Assembly: GCF_004053875.1 (NCBI RefSeq)
Contig: NZ_SBIP01000001.1
Coordinates: 186,001-250,000, forward strand
DNA from: Neorhizobium lilium
GTDB taxonomy: Bacteria; Pseudomonadota; Alphaproteobacteria; Rhizobiales; Rhizobiaceae
Length of the DNA stretch: 64,000 nt
Direction of reading: 5' to 3'
Under the pieces are notes generated by a model. The model was not told where the DNA came from and did not search any database. It worked only from the letters and a program-made list of their open reading frames with translations. This document shows positions 1-8,599 of this stretch, one piece after another. Position 1 is the stretch's first letter, and every line of letters starts with the position of its first letter. A program made the translations under genes and the position numbers.

Positions 1-1629
1 ATCCGCCTGCGCAAGGGCCGGAGCGTCGTTTGTGCCGTCGCCGCACATGGCCACCAGCTTGCCCTTGGCCTGTTCCTCGCGGATCAGCGACAGCTTCATT
101 TCCGGCGTTGCCTGGGCCAGGAAATCGTCGACCCCGGCTTCCGCCGCAATTGCCGCTGCGGTCATCGGGTTGTCGCCGGTGATCATCACCGTGCGGATGC
201 CCATGCGGCGGAGTTCGGAGAACCGCTCGCTGATGCCGCCCTTGACGATGTCCTTGAGCTGGATGATGCCAAGCAGCTTGCCGTCGCGAGCAACGGCGAG
301 CGGGGTTGCTCCGGCCTTGGCGATCTCTTCCGAGATCGCACGCAGTTCACGTACAGTGTCGCTCTCCACGCCAGCAGCGATGGCCACATTTCCCGATACC
401 GGCAGCGAGCCCGAGCTTACATAGGCAAGAACGGCATCAACGGCGCCTTTGCGGATCGAGGAACCTTCCAAATCGACGCCACTCATGCGGGTCTGTGCGG
501 TAAAGGGAATGAAGGTCGCCTGTAGGCTGGCCATGTCGCGGGCGCGGATCGCATATTTTTCCTTGGCCAGCACGGTGATCGATCGGCCTTCCGGCGTCTC
601 GTCAGCGAGCGAAGCAAGCTGTGCCGCGTCTGCGAGTTCCTGTTCCGTGACGCCACGAACAGGCAGGAACGCCGTTGCCTGGCGGTTGCCGAGCGTGATC
701 GTCCCCGTCTTGTCGAGAAGCAGCGTATCGACGTCGCCGGCCGCCTCGACAGCGCGGCCTGACATGGCGAGCACGTTGAACCGCACCAGGCGGTCCATGC
801 CTGCGATACCGATAGCCGACAAAAGCGCGCCGATCGTGGTCGGGATCAACGTCACGAACAGGGCCACCAGCACGATGATCGGGATCGATCCGCCCGCATA
901 GGCGGCGAAGCTCGGAATGGTTGCCGTGGCAAGCACAAAGATCAGCGTCATGCCTGCAAGCAGGATGTTGAGCGCGATCTCGTTCGGTGTCTTCTGGCGT
1001 TCCGCGCCTTCGACCAGGGCAATCATCCGATCGATGAAGGTGGAGCCGGCAGCGGCGGTAATGCGCACCCGGATCCAGTCGGACAGAACCTGGGTGCCGC
1101 CCGTCACCGCTGAACGGTCGCCGCCCGATTCCCGGATGACCGGTGCCGATTCGCCTGTGATCGCCGCTTCGTTGACCGAAGCGACCCCTTCGATCACCTC
1201 GCCATCCGAGGGGATGATATCGCCGGCTTCGACGATGACGACGTCGTTGACCTTGAGGCTGGTGCCGGACACCATCGTATATTTCGCCCGGTCCGAACCG
1301 GACAGGAGCTTGGCCTGGGTTTCGGTGCGCGTCTTACGCAACGAGTCGGCCTGCGCCTTGCCGCGGCCTTCGGCAACGGCTTCCGCGAAATTGGCGAACA
1401 GCACAGTGAACCAGAGCCAGACATTGATCTGGAACGAGAAGCCGAGATCGCCGCCGCCAGTCAGAAGATCGCGGAGGAAAAGGACGGTGGTGAGGACCGA
1501 CACTGTCGCCACCACAAACATGACCGGGTTGCGCGCAAGGGCGCGTGGATCGAGTTTGGTAAATGCACCGCCGATGGCGGGAATGAGAATGCGACTATCG
1601 AGGATACTCGCGGATTTGGACTGGCTCAT
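1..1629 (-). CDS. kdpB: Potassium-transporting ATPase ATP-binding subunit KdpB (3' end cut by window)
   Basis: P-type ATPase catalytic subunit of the high-affinity KdpFABC K+ pump in the inner membrane. 543 codons are present; the family is about 680-690 residues, so roughly the last fifth lies beyond the left edge. Seen in the translation: TGES actuator motif, the [10 protein letters not shown] phosphorylation site with the phosphorylated Asp, and [14 protein letters not shown] of the P domain at the very edge. The start ATG (1629-1627) follows a 58-nt gap after a small ORF (1688-1843) and gives [13 protein letters not shown]. It is the downstream member of a kdpF-kdpA-kdpB operon; kdpC should follow outside the window. 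Confidence 0.97.
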   Translation of the reverse strand, partial: MSQSKSASILDSRILIPAIGGAFTKLDPRALARNPVMFVVATVSVLTTVLFLRDLLTGGGDLGFSFQINVWLWFTVLFANFAEAVAEGRGKAQADSLRKTRTETQAKLLSGSDRAKYTMVSGTSLKVNDVVIVEAGDIIPSDGEVIEGVASVNEAAITGESAPVIRESGGDRSAVTGGTQVLSDWIRVRITAAAGSTFIDRMIALVEGAERQKTPNEIALNILLAGMTLIFVLATATIPSFAAYAGGSIPIIVLVALFVTLIPTTIGALLSAIGIAGMDRLVRFNVLAMSGRAVEAAGDVDTLLLDKTGTITLGNRQATAFLPVRGVTEQELADAAQLASLADETPEGRSITVLAKEKYAIRARDMASLQATFIPFTAQTRMSGVDLEGSSIRKGAVDAVLAYVSSGSLPVSGNVAIAAGVESDTVRELRAISEEIAKAGATPLAVARDGKLLGIIQLKDIVKGGISERFSELRRMGIRTVMITGDNPMTAAAIAAEAGVDDFLAQATPEMKLSLIREEQAKGKLVAMCGDGTNDAPALAQAD

Positions 1630-1687
1630 GAGAGGCTCCAGTGTTGCCAAGAGGCGACCGACATGCCCTGAAGTCAGGGACACCGGG

Positions 1688-1843
1688 TCAGCCGTGCAGG
1701 ATTTCGACGGCGCAGATGATGGCGAAGAAACCCGCCATCATTGCGAGAATTACGTTTGAAGCGCAGCACCACCGGTCTGGCTGGCCGCCTCGCGATCGCG
1801 AGGCGGAGCTGGATTGGGGCTGGCGCAGTTCCGGGCTTTTCAT
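1688..1843 (-). CDS. Candidate 51-residue single-pass membrane peptide between kdpA and kdpB
   Basis: An intact small ORF fills the unusual 224-nt gap between kdpA and kdpB. It starts at ATG 1843 behind a GAGGG ribosome binding site that overlaps the kdpA stop codon (TGAGGG), which suggests translational coupling. The N-terminus is polar with several Ser/Arg residues ([12 protein letters not shown]). A hydrophobic stretch follows from about residue 33 ([19 protein letters not shown]) and the peptide ends LHG. I do not recognise a family. A role as an accessory peptide of the Kdp pump, comparable to KdpF, is inference from position and from the predicted membrane span. Confidence 0.5.
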   Translation of the reverse strand: MKSPELRQPQSSSASRSRGGQPDRWCCASNVILAMMAGFFAIICAVEILHG

Positions 1844-1853
1844 GGTGCGGCCC

Positions 1854-3557
1854 TCAGAAGGTCTGTCCGGCGATCATCACTAGGTGCTCTACCACCGGTC
1901 CGAGCGCGAGCGCCGGGAAGAAGGTGAGGCCGCCGACGATCAGGATTGTTCCGACCAGCAGACCGACGAACAGCGGACCGTCCGTCGGGAAAGTGCCGGC
2001 TGACGCGGGAACCTTCTTCTTGGTGACCAGCGAACCAGCAATCGCAAGTGCCGGGATGATGACCAGGAAGCGGCCTGCCAGCATGCCGATGCCGAGCGTG
2101 ATGTTGTACCAGGGGGTATTGCCGGTCAGCCCGCCGAACGCTGAACCGTTATTGGCAGCCGCCGACGTATAGGCATAGAGGATTTCCGAGAAACCATGCG
2201 GGCCTGCCGTGCCGATGGAGGCAACGGCGGAGGGCAGCACGGAGGCGACGGCCGCGAAGACGAGCATGGCGAGCGGCAGGCACAATACGGCCAGCACTGC
2301 CATCTTCATTTCCTTGGCTTCGATCTTCTTGCCCAGGTATTCGGGTGTACGGCCGACCATCAGGCCCGCCACGAAGACTGCGACTACGATGAACAACACG
2401 ATGCCGTAGAAGCCCGCACCGACGCCGCCGACGATGACCTCGCCGAGTTGCATGTTGATGAGCGGGATCAAGCCGCCGAGCGCCGTGAACGAGCCGTGCA
2501 TGGCGTTGACCGCTCCGCAGGAGGCAGCGGTCGTGATGACCGCAAAGAGGGACGACATGGCCGTGCCGAAGCGGACTTCCTTGCCTTCCATATTGCCGCC
2601 CTGCAGCCCGAAGGCATGCATCAGCGGATTGCCGGCAGCTTCCGCCCAATATGTGACGGCAACGCCTGCAATAAAGAGAACGCCCATCGCGCCGAGAATG
2701 GCCCAGCCCTGGCGCTGGTTTCCGACCATCCGTCCGAAGACGTTGGTAAGCGCAGCACCGATCGCGAAGATGGAAACCATCTGGATGAGGTTCGAGATGG
2801 CGTCGGGGTTCTCGAATGGATGAGCCGAGTTGGCGTTGAAGAAGCCGCCGCCGTTCGTGCCGAGCATTTTCACGGCGAGCTGGGAGGCGACCGGGCCGAG
2901 CGCGATTGTCTGCTTGGCGCCTTCGAGCGTCGTTGCATCGACGTAGGGCCCGAAGGTCTGCGGCACGCCAAGCCCCACATAGACGAGCGTCAGGACAATG
3001 CAGATCGGCAGGAGGATGTAGAGGGTCGAACGGATCATATCGACCCAGAAATTGCCGATCGCCTTGCCCGAGGCGCGCGAAAACGCACGTATCAGCGCAA
3101 CGGCGATAGCCATGCCGGTCGCCGCAGAGATGAAGTTCTGCACGCTGAGACCCATCATCTGGGTCAGATAGGACATGGTGCTTTCACCGCCGTAGTTCTG
3201 CCAGTTGGTATTGGTGACGAAACTGACGGCGGTATTGAAGGAAAGCTCCGGCGGGACGGCAGCCATGCCGGCCGGATTGAGAGGAAGCACTGCCTGCAGG
3301 CGCAGGATCGCGTACAGCAGAAGAACGCCGAGCAGGTTGAACATCAGCATGGAGAACGCGTATGCGCTCCAGTGCTGTTCTTCACGTTCGCTGGTTCCGG
3401 CAAGCGCGTAAAGTCCTCGTTCCACAGGAGCGAGGACGAAGGAAAGAAAGGTGCGCTCGCCTGAGAAGACTTTCGTCATATAGGCGCCGAGCGGTTTGAC
3501 GAGCGCAAGCACGATCCCGCAGAAAACAAGGATCTGTAGCCATCCGTTAAGGGTCAT
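1854..3557 (-). CDS. kdpA: Potassium-transporting ATPase K+-binding subunit KdpA
   Basis: K+-selective channel-like subunit of the KdpFABC pump. 567 residues, the usual family length. The protein is hydrophobic throughout with about ten membrane segments and contains the conserved KdpA loop [16 protein letters not shown] near residues 235-250, part of the selectivity region. Start ATG 3557; N-terminus [19 protein letters not shown]. It lies 33 nt downstream of kdpF and is followed by a small coupled ORF and kdpB. Expression is expected under K+ limitation; the KdpD/KdpE genes are not in the window, so this is from knowledge of the family. Confidence 0.98.
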   Translation of the reverse strand: MTLNGWLQILVFCGIVLALVKPLGAYMTKVFSGERTFLSFVLAPVERGLYALAGTSEREEQHWSAYAFSMLMFNLLGVLLLYAILRLQAVLPLNPAGMAAVPPELSFNTAVSFVTNTNWQNYGGESTMSYLTQMMGLSVQNFISAATGMAIAVALIRAFSRASGKAIGNFWVDMIRSTLYILLPICIVLTLVYVGLGVPQTFGPYVDATTLEGAKQTIALGPVASQLAVKMLGTNGGGFFNANSAHPFENPDAISNLIQMVSIFAIGAALTNVFGRMVGNQRQGWAILGAMGVLFIAGVAVTYWAEAAGNPLMHAFGLQGGNMEGKEVRFGTAMSSLFAVITTAASCGAVNAMHGSFTALGGLIPLINMQLGEVIVGGVGAGFYGIVLFIVVAVFVAGLMVGRTPEYLGKKIEAKEMKMAVLAVLCLPLAMLVFAAVASVLPSAVASIGTAGPHGFSEILYAYTSAAANNGSAFGGLTGNTPWYNITLGIGMLAGRFLVIIPALAIAGSLVTKKKVPASAGTFPTDGPLFVGLLVGTILIVGGLTFFPALALGPVVEHLVMIAGQTF

Positions 3558-3590
3558 GGGAGGAAACTTTCGGGCATCCGGCGGCTTCTG

Positions 3591-3680
3591 TCAGAAGCGC
3601 TCGGGACGGATGAGAGCATAGGTGAGGTAGACGGTCAGGAAGAGGGTGACCGCGCCGCCGAGAATGTAATCGAAGGTCAT
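3591..3680 (-). CDS. kdpF: KdpF small subunit of the potassium pump
   Basis: A 29-residue hydrophobic peptide (MTFDYILGGAVTLFLTVYLT then YALIRPERF). One membrane span followed by the LxRPERF tail is the hallmark of KdpF, which binds and stabilises the KdpFABC complex. The ATG at 3680 is preceded by GAGGGAGAGG, a strong ribosome binding site formed right after the stop codon of the upstream 27-residue ORF. kdpA starts 33 nt downstream. A longer reading in the same frame exists upstream but lacks similarity and a ribosome site, so the short start is chosen. Confidence 0.93.
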   Translation of the reverse strand: MTFDYILGGAVTLFLTVYLTYALIRPERF

Positions 3681-3691
3681 TGGCCTCTCCC

Positions 3692-3775
3692 TCACAGCCT
3701 GTTGCAGGCGCTGGTATAGGCAAAGCAAAGGCCGAAGAAGGCGACGGCCGCGCCGAGTAAGATGATATCCATCAT
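3692..3775 (-). CDS. 27-residue hydrophobic peptide at the head of the kdp operon
   Basis: A tiny ORF (MMDIILLGAAVAFFGLCFAY then TSACNRL) with one hydrophobic span, preceded by AGGAG (ATG 3775, or the adjacent ATG 3772). It ends 11 nt before kdpF and is the first ORF of the kdp operon. From memory, peptides of this pattern ending in a Cys-x-Arg/Leu tail often precede kdpF in proteobacterial kdp operons and are left unannotated or called hypothetical; I cannot verify this here. The function is unknown. An accessory membrane peptide for Kdp is inference from its conserved-looking position. Confidence 0.6.
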   Translation of the reverse strand: MMDIILLGAAVAFFGLCFAYTSACNRL

Positions 3776-3921
3776 TGATCAGGACTCCTGAGTTCGTGGA
3801 GTCAGGGAAGACGAAGGCGCCGATCAAAATGCGGGCCTTCATGCTTTCTGGCTTCGAGATGCGGGATCTGCATCTAACCAGGCATATGCGCCCGAACGGC
3901 ATAGGGGATCGAGATTGAGGA

Positions 3922-3952
3922 AAAAGGAAAGATATAGGAATCCTATAGGAAT
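3922..3952. promoter_or_regulatory. Three 11-bp-spaced direct repeats upstream of kdp (candidate response-regulator operator)
   Basis: AAAAGGAAA (3922), TATAGGAAT (3933) and TATAGGAAT (3944) repeat with exactly 11-bp periodicity, the phasing used by OmpR/PhoB-family regulators such as KdpE. The same bases also form overlapping palindromes (3934-3946 and 3946-3958). The site is about 150-180 nt upstream of the first kdp ORF and abuts the stop codon of the DUF72 gene. Assignment to KdpE is inference. Confidence 0.4.
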
Positions 3953-3955
3953 TTC

Positions 3956-4654
3956 CTAAAATCGGGTCTTTGAAAGCATTATCAGGGCGTTTTCAATGGC
4001 AGCACCCGATGCCGTGTTGTCAAAGACGCACCAGCTGCCTTCAGTGAGCCTTTCGGCAAAAAAGTTGATCTCCTCGTCATCGTAGTTCGAATAATAGATC
4101 TTCGGCTTGCCGTGCAGACGGACATAGAGAGGCGGCTCCTGGAATTCCTCCGCTGGCCAAACCGGCGCTGGATCCGCCAGAACCCGCCCGATGCAAAACC
4201 GGTCGAGCAAGCCGACCGCGGAATCCGACGCCCAGCTTTTATGCCGGGCTTCCATGACGATCGGGCCGGAATCCACACTCCGCATCACGTCCAACGCGAT
4301 CGAAATGCCATCCGGATCGAAGGCAAGCGACGGAGGAAGCTGACAAAGCAGGGGACCGCGTTTTCCATCGAGCGGCGCGATGTCCTGAAGGAAACTCTCG
4401 AACACGTCCTTGATGTCCACCAGCTTTCGAACGTGGGTGATCTCCTTGGGGATTTTGACGGAGAACCGGAAATCTTCAGGCACGGAGGCCGCCCAGCGGG
4501 CGAATGTCGATTGTTTGTGGCGACGATAGAAGGTCGAGTTGATTTCCACACCGTTGAAAATCGAAGCGTAGCGAGAGAGCCCGCTTCCTTCTTCCGGAAA
4601 GCTGGCAGCCACTGTTTTGGCAATCGACCAGCCGGCTGTGGTGATGATCGGCAA
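3956..4654 (-). CDS. DUF72 (YecE-like) family protein
   Basis: 232 residues, a cytosolic TIM-barrel-like protein of the DUF72/YecE family; its biochemical function is not established. Family features seen: N-terminal TAGWSI, the GVEINSTFYRRHKQSTFARWA stretch near residues 35-55, KIPKEITH, a central QLPPSLAFD, and YVRLHGKPKIYYSNY in the C-terminal third. The length is close to family norm (230-260). It is on the kdp strand, 81 nt downstream of a LacI regulator gene, with which it could be co-transcribed; kdp begins 180 nt further on with its own regulatory region. Confidence 0.85.
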   Translation of the reverse strand: MPIITTAGWSIAKTVAASFPEEGSGLSRYASIFNGVEINSTFYRRHKQSTFARWAASVPEDFRFSVKIPKEITHVRKLVDIKDVFESFLQDIAPLDGKRGPLLCQLPPSLAFDPDGISIALDVMRSVDSGPIVMEARHKSWASDSAVGLLDRFCIGRVLADPAPVWPAEEFQEPPLYVRLHGKPKIYYSNYDDEEINFFAERLTEGSWCVFDNTASGAAIENALIMLSKTRF

Positions 4655-4735
4655 GGTACAAACTCCTCCGGCTCCCTTACGAAAAGCTACATCACCCGAC
4701 TGACGAACACGAGAGCATATCTGTTCGGGCGCTGG

Positions 4736-5758
4736 TTACAGCGGCGAAATGCACGACTGGCGGATATGCAGACGTGTTTCCGTGACGATCCGTTGCGCCG
4801 GACTTGACGGATTTGCCAGCCGGTCGAGCAGAAGTCGCCCCGCATTCTCGCCGATGATCACTGGCGCCGTGGACACCGAACTCAAGCGCGGGCGCATGGT
4901 TTCAGCATCGGTGACGTCGTCGAAGCCGAGCAGCGAGAAATCCTGGCCCACCTTCAATCCCATGTCGTGCAGTCCGGCGGAAAGACCGAGCGCAAGCACG
5001 TCGTTGAAACAGATGACCGCGGTCGGTTTATGCTGTGCCTCGAACAGAAGCGGAGCTGCGGAGGGAATAAGAGAGGTTGCATCAGGAACACGCACGATCA
5101 TGTTGGCCGCCAAACCTCGCGCATCCATTGCTGTGCGGAACCCATCGACGCGCTCGTGGTAGGCTGAATGGACCGGTCCATGGACGGCGAAAGCTATGGC
5201 CCTATGGCCGAGCGAGGCGAGATAATCCACCGCCTGCCGCATACCTCCCTCATAGTCTGCGCCGGCATAATCGGTTTGTGCCGATATGTGCCGCAGCGCC
5301 TGCACCACGGGCAACTGCCATTCGAACGCCTGTACCAGAAGATCCGGCTCCGTATCGGCGGCGGGGCAGAGTATTACCCCATCGACGCCGTGTTCGCGCA
5401 TGCGGCGCATCAGCATGTCCTGGCGGTCCGGCTGATCTCCGCTATTGGCAAGCAAAACCACCATGCCCGCCGAATCGACAATCGCCTCGATGCCGGAAAG
5501 AAGCTCTGCAAAGAAGGGATTGGTCAGGTTCGGCACGATGACGCCCACAGTGTGGCTCCGCTCCGCCCGCAGGCGTGCCGCTCCCATATTGTAGACATAG
5601 CCGAGGTCGCGCATGACCTGCTCGACCCGCGCACGGGTTTCAGCCCCCACCAGCGCACTCTTGCGGATAACAAGCGATGCGGTTGCCCGCGAGACATTGG
5701 CGCTGCGTGCAACGTCAAGAAGCGTAACACGGCTCTTCTTTTTTGCTTCTGGCGGCAT
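4736..5758 (-). CDS. LacI-family transcriptional regulator
   Basis: A DNA-binding repressor or activator with an N-terminal LacI helix-turn-helix (VTLLDVARSANVSRATASLV, about residues 11-30) and hinge (NMGAARLRAERSHTVGVIVP), followed by a periplasmic-binding-protein-like effector domain to residue 340. The ATG at 5758 (MPPEAKKKSR) is chosen; a GTG nine bases upstream would add MKS. The ligand is unknown. On the same strand the upstream neighbour is modC (104 nt away) and the downstream one is the DUF72 gene, neither an obvious sugar gene, so its target cannot be named from context. Confidence 0.9.
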   Translation of the reverse strand: MPPEAKKKSRVTLLDVARSANVSRATASLVIRKSALVGAETRARVEQVMRDLGYVYNMGAARLRAERSHTVGVIVPNLTNPFFAELLSGIEAIVDSAGMVVLLANSGDQPDRQDMLMRRMREHGVDGVILCPAADTEPDLLVQAFEWQLPVVQALRHISAQTDYAGADYEGGMRQAVDYLASLGHRAIAFAVHGPVHSAYHERVDGFRTAMDARGLAANMIVRVPDATSLIPSAAPLLFEAQHKPTAVICFNDVLALGLSAGLHDMGLKVGQDFSLLGFDDVTDAETMRPRLSSVSTAPVIIGENAGRLLLDRLANPSSPAQRIVTETRLHIRQSCISPL

Positions 5759-5862
5759 GGATTTCACTTGAGCGAAGGCCCCATACCTTCAAGAAAGACC
5801 CTATACATCCTCTGTCGTGACGCCGAGGTCAATCCGCGGCAATCCTCTATGGGCGACTACGC

Positions 5863-6930
5863 CTATCTTTGCAGGGCGACGGTCTTGATGATGGCGAAGA
5901 CCGGCATGCCGAGTTGCAGCGCGAGCCGCTCCACGGATAGCGCGGTAATGCGGGCGAGGATGACATCTTCGCCGCATTGAACCCGGATGCGGACCGCGCC
6001 CTCTGCCTCTGGCTCGATGGCGACAATCCGGCCCTCCAGGATGTTGAGCGCACTGATGCCCAACGGGCGCTGCGTCGCCAGCAGTACATCCCGCTCCGGT
6101 ACGTGCAGCCGCACTTCGCGGCCAAGCTCGACATTTGCATTCGGCACGATGATGTCACCGCGAGACAGACCGACAGTGACCAAGCGATGAGCGACGTCGA
6201 TATTTGTCACGCGTCCCATCAGCACGGCTCCGGCGTCGCGCCGGTCGCTTGTATGGGAGAAGATATCTGCCGGCGTGCCGATAGCCTCGACCCGACCGTT
6301 GGTCAGAACGACAACGCGGTCCGCAAGACGCGCCACTTCGGCAACCGAATGGCTGACATAGACGATGGGAACAAGGCTCTCGTCCCGTAGCCGCTCCAGA
6401 TAGGGGAGGATCTCCGCCTTGCGCTCCTCGTCCAATGCGGCCAGCGGTTCATCCATCAAAAGCAGCCTCGGCGCCGACAGAAGCGCACGGCCGATCGCCA
6501 CCCGCTGCTTTTCGCCGCCCGAAAGCTTCTCCGGACGCCGATCCAGCAGACTGCCGATCCCCAGCATCTCGACCACTCGCTCGAATTCGTCCGCTGGCGC
6601 TGCCTGTCTTGCAAACCATCGGCCGTAGCGGAGGTTCTGGCGCACGGAAAGATGGGGAAGCAGTCGTGCTTCCTGGAAGACATAGCCGAAGCGACGCTTG
6701 TGCTTCGGAATGAAGACGCCACACTCCGTGTCAAGAAGAACGTCATCACCGATCGAGACGCGGCCCGCGGAGGGGCGGGCAAGGCCGGCGATGACGCGGA
6801 TCAGGGATGTCTTGCCGGAGCCGGAGCGCCCGAACAGGGCGGTCACCCCGCTTTCCGCCGTAAAGGCTGCATCGAGCACGAAACTGCCAAGTCTCTGCCT
6901 TACCTCCACGACCAGCGCAGTCTCCTTCAT
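5863..6930 (-). CDS. modC: Molybdate ABC transporter ATP-binding protein ModC
   Basis: ATPase subunit powering molybdate import. 355 residues (family 350-360): an ABC domain with Walker [11 protein letters not shown], signature LSGGEKQR, Walker B LLLMDEP and switch His in VSHS, then a C-terminal TOBE/Mop domain (about residues 285-350) that binds oxyanion in the family. The start ATG 6930 is fixed by an ATGA overlap with the modB stop and gives [15 protein letters not shown]; a longer upstream reading in this frame overlaps modB and is not used. It is the last gene of modABC. Confidence 0.96.
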   Translation of the reverse strand: MKETALVVEVRQRLGSFVLDAAFTAESGVTALFGRSGSGKTSLIRVIAGLARPSAGRVSIGDDVLLDTECGVFIPKHKRRFGYVFQEARLLPHLSVRQNLRYGRWFARQAAPADEFERVVEMLGIGSLLDRRPEKLSGGEKQRVAIGRALLSAPRLLLMDEPLAALDEERKAEILPYLERLRDESLVPIVYVSHSVAEVARLADRVVVLTNGRVEAIGTPADIFSHTSDRRDAGAVLMGRVTNIDVAHRLVTVGLSRGDIIVPNANVELGREVRLHVPERDVLLATQRPLGISALNILEGRIVAIEPEAEGAVRIRVQCGEDVILARITALSVERLALQLGMPVFAIIKTVALQR

Positions 6931-7631
6931 GCGGGATGAACCTTCCTGCCTACCCGATAGGCGAGAAACTCCGAGGCGAGCAGTGCCGCGAAAGAGATGA
7001 CCACGGCAACGATGGTCAGCCGCATGGCGCCCGCGTCTCCGCCAGGAACCTGGGTGAACGTGTAGATGGCGGCGGAAAGCGTCTGCGTCTCGCCGGGAAT
7101 GTTGGAGACGAAGGTAATGGTGGCGCCGAATTCGCCCATGGCCTTGGCAAACGAAAGAATCATTCCTGCAATCACACCCGGCAGGATGAGTGGCAGCGTG
7201 ACGGTGATGAACACCCATGCGGGGTTAGCCCCAAGCGTGCCGGCGGCTTCTTCCAGCTTGCGATCGACATTTTCAATCGACAGGCGGATTGAGCGGACCA
7301 TCAAAGGGAACCCCATGACCGCGCAGGCAAGCGCCGCGCCCGTCCAGCGGAAGGAGAGCACGATGCCGAGATAATGATCGAGAAGGCCGCCGACTGCACC
7401 GCGACGGCCAAACACCACGAGCAGCAGAAAACCCGTGACCACAGGCGGCAGGATCAGAGGCAGGTGCACGAGCCCGTTCAGGAGCGACTTGCCCCAGAAC
7501 CTTCCCCGCGCAAGGACATAGGCCATCAGAATACCGAAGGGCAGGCTTGCCAGCATGGCAACGCTGGAGACGCGCAGGCTGAGCCGGATCGCCGTCCATT
7601 CCTCGTCGCTCAGTGCCAGCCAGTCTGTCAT
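6927..7631 (-). CDS. modB: Molybdate ABC transporter permease ModB
   Basis: Inner-membrane permease for molybdate, 234 residues with about five to six membrane segments. The cytoplasmic coupling motif ([23 protein letters not shown], near residues 130-152) is the EAA loop that docks ModC. Its stop overlaps the modC start (ATGA). It starts 51 nt after modA, with an inverted repeat in the gap (7639-7674). Length and order are as in typical modABC operons. Confidence 0.96.
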   Translation of the reverse strand: MTDWLALSDEEWTAIRLSLRVSSVAMLASLPFGILMAYVLARGRFWGKSLLNGLVHLPLILPPVVTGFLLLVVFGRRGAVGGLLDHYLGIVLSFRWTGAALACAVMGFPLMVRSIRLSIENVDRKLEEAAGTLGANPAWVFITVTLPLILPGVIAGMILSFAKAMGEFGATITFVSNIPGETQTLSAAIYTFTQVPGGDAGAMRLTIVAVVISFAALLASEFLAYRVGRKVHPA

Positions 7632-7638
7632 ACGTCAC

Positions 7639-7674
7639 CAAGCTCCGGAGCCCTACCGCGCGAGGACGAGCTTG
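7639..7674. other. Inverted repeat between modA and modB
   Basis: CAAGCTC (7639-7645) and GAGCTTG (7668-7674) are perfect reverse complements separated by 22 nt. The repeat lies in the modA-modB gap, so the modA transcript could fold here and be stabilised relative to modBC. No run of T follows, so it is not a classic terminator. Confidence 0.3.
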
Positions 7675-7682
7675 CCTGAGGC

Positions 7683-8462
7683 TTACTTCAGAACCGTAAA
7701 GCCTTCCTTCTCGAAGAAGGGGGCGGCCTCGGCAGATTTCAGGAAATCGAGATAGGCGGCAGCCTCCGCCGACTTGCTTTCGGTGAGGATGGCCACCGGA
7801 TAGATGATCGGCGGATGGCTGTCCTGCGGGAACGTGCCGACCACCATGACGCCAGGGTCGGCTGCCGCATCCGTCTGGTAGACGATCCCGAAGGGCGCCT
7901 CGCCACGCGAAACCAGAGCCAGTGCCGCGCGGACGCTTTCGGCGCTTGCCACGTTTTTTTCAACCGAGGACCAGACACCCAGCTTCTCCAGGGCAGCTTT
8001 CCCATATTTGCCGGCAGGCACCGAATTTGGTTCGCCCATCGCAAGTTTCCCGCCCTTGAGCAGGCCCGCAAGGTCGAAGCCGGGCTTTATATCGAGCGGC
8101 TTGCCGGTGTCCTTCGGCGCGACGAGAACGATCCGGTTGCCGAGAAGGTTCGCCCTATTGTCCTCTTTAACCAAGTGTCTGTCAGTGAGATATTTCATCC
8201 AGTCGAGATCGGCGGAGATGAAGATGTCGGCAGGCGCCCCGCCTTCGATCTGTTTGGCGAGCGCCGAGCTTGCCGCATAGGACACCGTCACCTCGTGGCC
8301 CCATGCCTTGTTGGCGTTGTCGAGAGCGTTCTTCATGCTGGCTGCAGCAAAGACCGTGACTTTCTCTTCGGCTGAGGCGGGCAAGATCGACGCCACAACA
8401 GAGAGGATCACGGCGACCGAGGCAGCAGCAAGGCGAAGGAGGTTTGAGCGATTGGGAAGCAT
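7683..8462 (-). CDS. modA: Molybdate ABC transporter substrate-binding protein ModA
   Basis: Periplasmic molybdate-binding protein, 259 residues. The signal peptide occupies about residues 1-31 (hydrophobic LLRLAAASVAVILSVVASIL, cleavage after ASA). The mature start VTVFAAASMKNAL is the family signature, with the Ser of AAS normally contacting the oxyanion, and GAPADIFISAD follows. It is the first gene of modABC. Two ModE-like boxes lie 16-39 and 60-83 nt upstream of the ATG, so repression by molybdate-ModE is the expected control. No modE gene is in the window. Confidence 0.96.
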   Translation of the reverse strand: MLPNRSNLLRLAAASVAVILSVVASILPASAEEKVTVFAAASMKNALDNANKAWGHEVTVSYAASSALAKQIEGGAPADIFISADLDWMKYLTDRHLVKEDNRANLLGNRIVLVAPKDTGKPLDIKPGFDLAGLLKGGKLAMGEPNSVPAGKYGKAALEKLGVWSSVEKNVASAESVRAALALVSRGEAPFGIVYQTDAAADPGVMVVGTFPQDSHPPIIYPVAILTESKSAEAAAYLDFLKSAEAAPFFEKEGFTVLK

Positions 8463-8477
8463 GAATTCTCCGGGATT

Positions 8478-8501
8478 CGAGATATCCTACTGAATATATC
8501 G
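8478..8501. promoter_or_regulatory. ModE-like molybdate box, proximal
   Basis: CGAGATAT-N8-ATATATCG, a 24-bp inverted repeat of the form CGnnATAT-N8-ATATnnCG. It has the same architecture as the Escherichia coli ModE operator (CGTTATAT-N8-half-site). It sits 16 nt before the modA ATG, where binding would block transcription or initiation. Confidence 0.65.
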
Positions 8502-8521
8502 AAGTCTGGCAGCTTGGCTAG

Positions 8522-8545
8522 CGTTATATCCGAAAGGATATTTCG
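8522..8545. promoter_or_regulatory. ModE-like molybdate box, distal
   Basis: CGTTATAT-N8-ATATTTCG, a 24-bp inverted repeat whose left half is identical to the E. coli ModE half-site. It lies exactly 44 bp (about four helical turns) upstream of the proximal box, so two dimers would bind the same DNA face. Confidence 0.7.
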
Positions 8546-8551
8546 GCGCTT

Positions 8552-8570
8552 CAGTCTGCTAACCAGACTG
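8552..8570. terminator. Hairpin downstream of the LivF-type gene
   Basis: CAGTCTG-ctaac-CAGACTG is a perfect 7-bp stem with a 5-nt loop, 30 nt beyond the stop of the leftward LivF-type gene and upstream of the mod promoter. It lacks a T-run on either strand, so it is a weak candidate terminator or insulating hairpin between the two leftward operons. Confidence 0.3.
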
Positions 8571-8599
8571 CCGCGACACGAGAATAAGCCGGAGCAACC

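Noticed and set aside
2196..3464. 422-codon plus-strand open reading
   Set aside because: Antisense to kdpA; composition is polar and His/Asp/Arg-rich as expected for a reversed membrane-protein gene.
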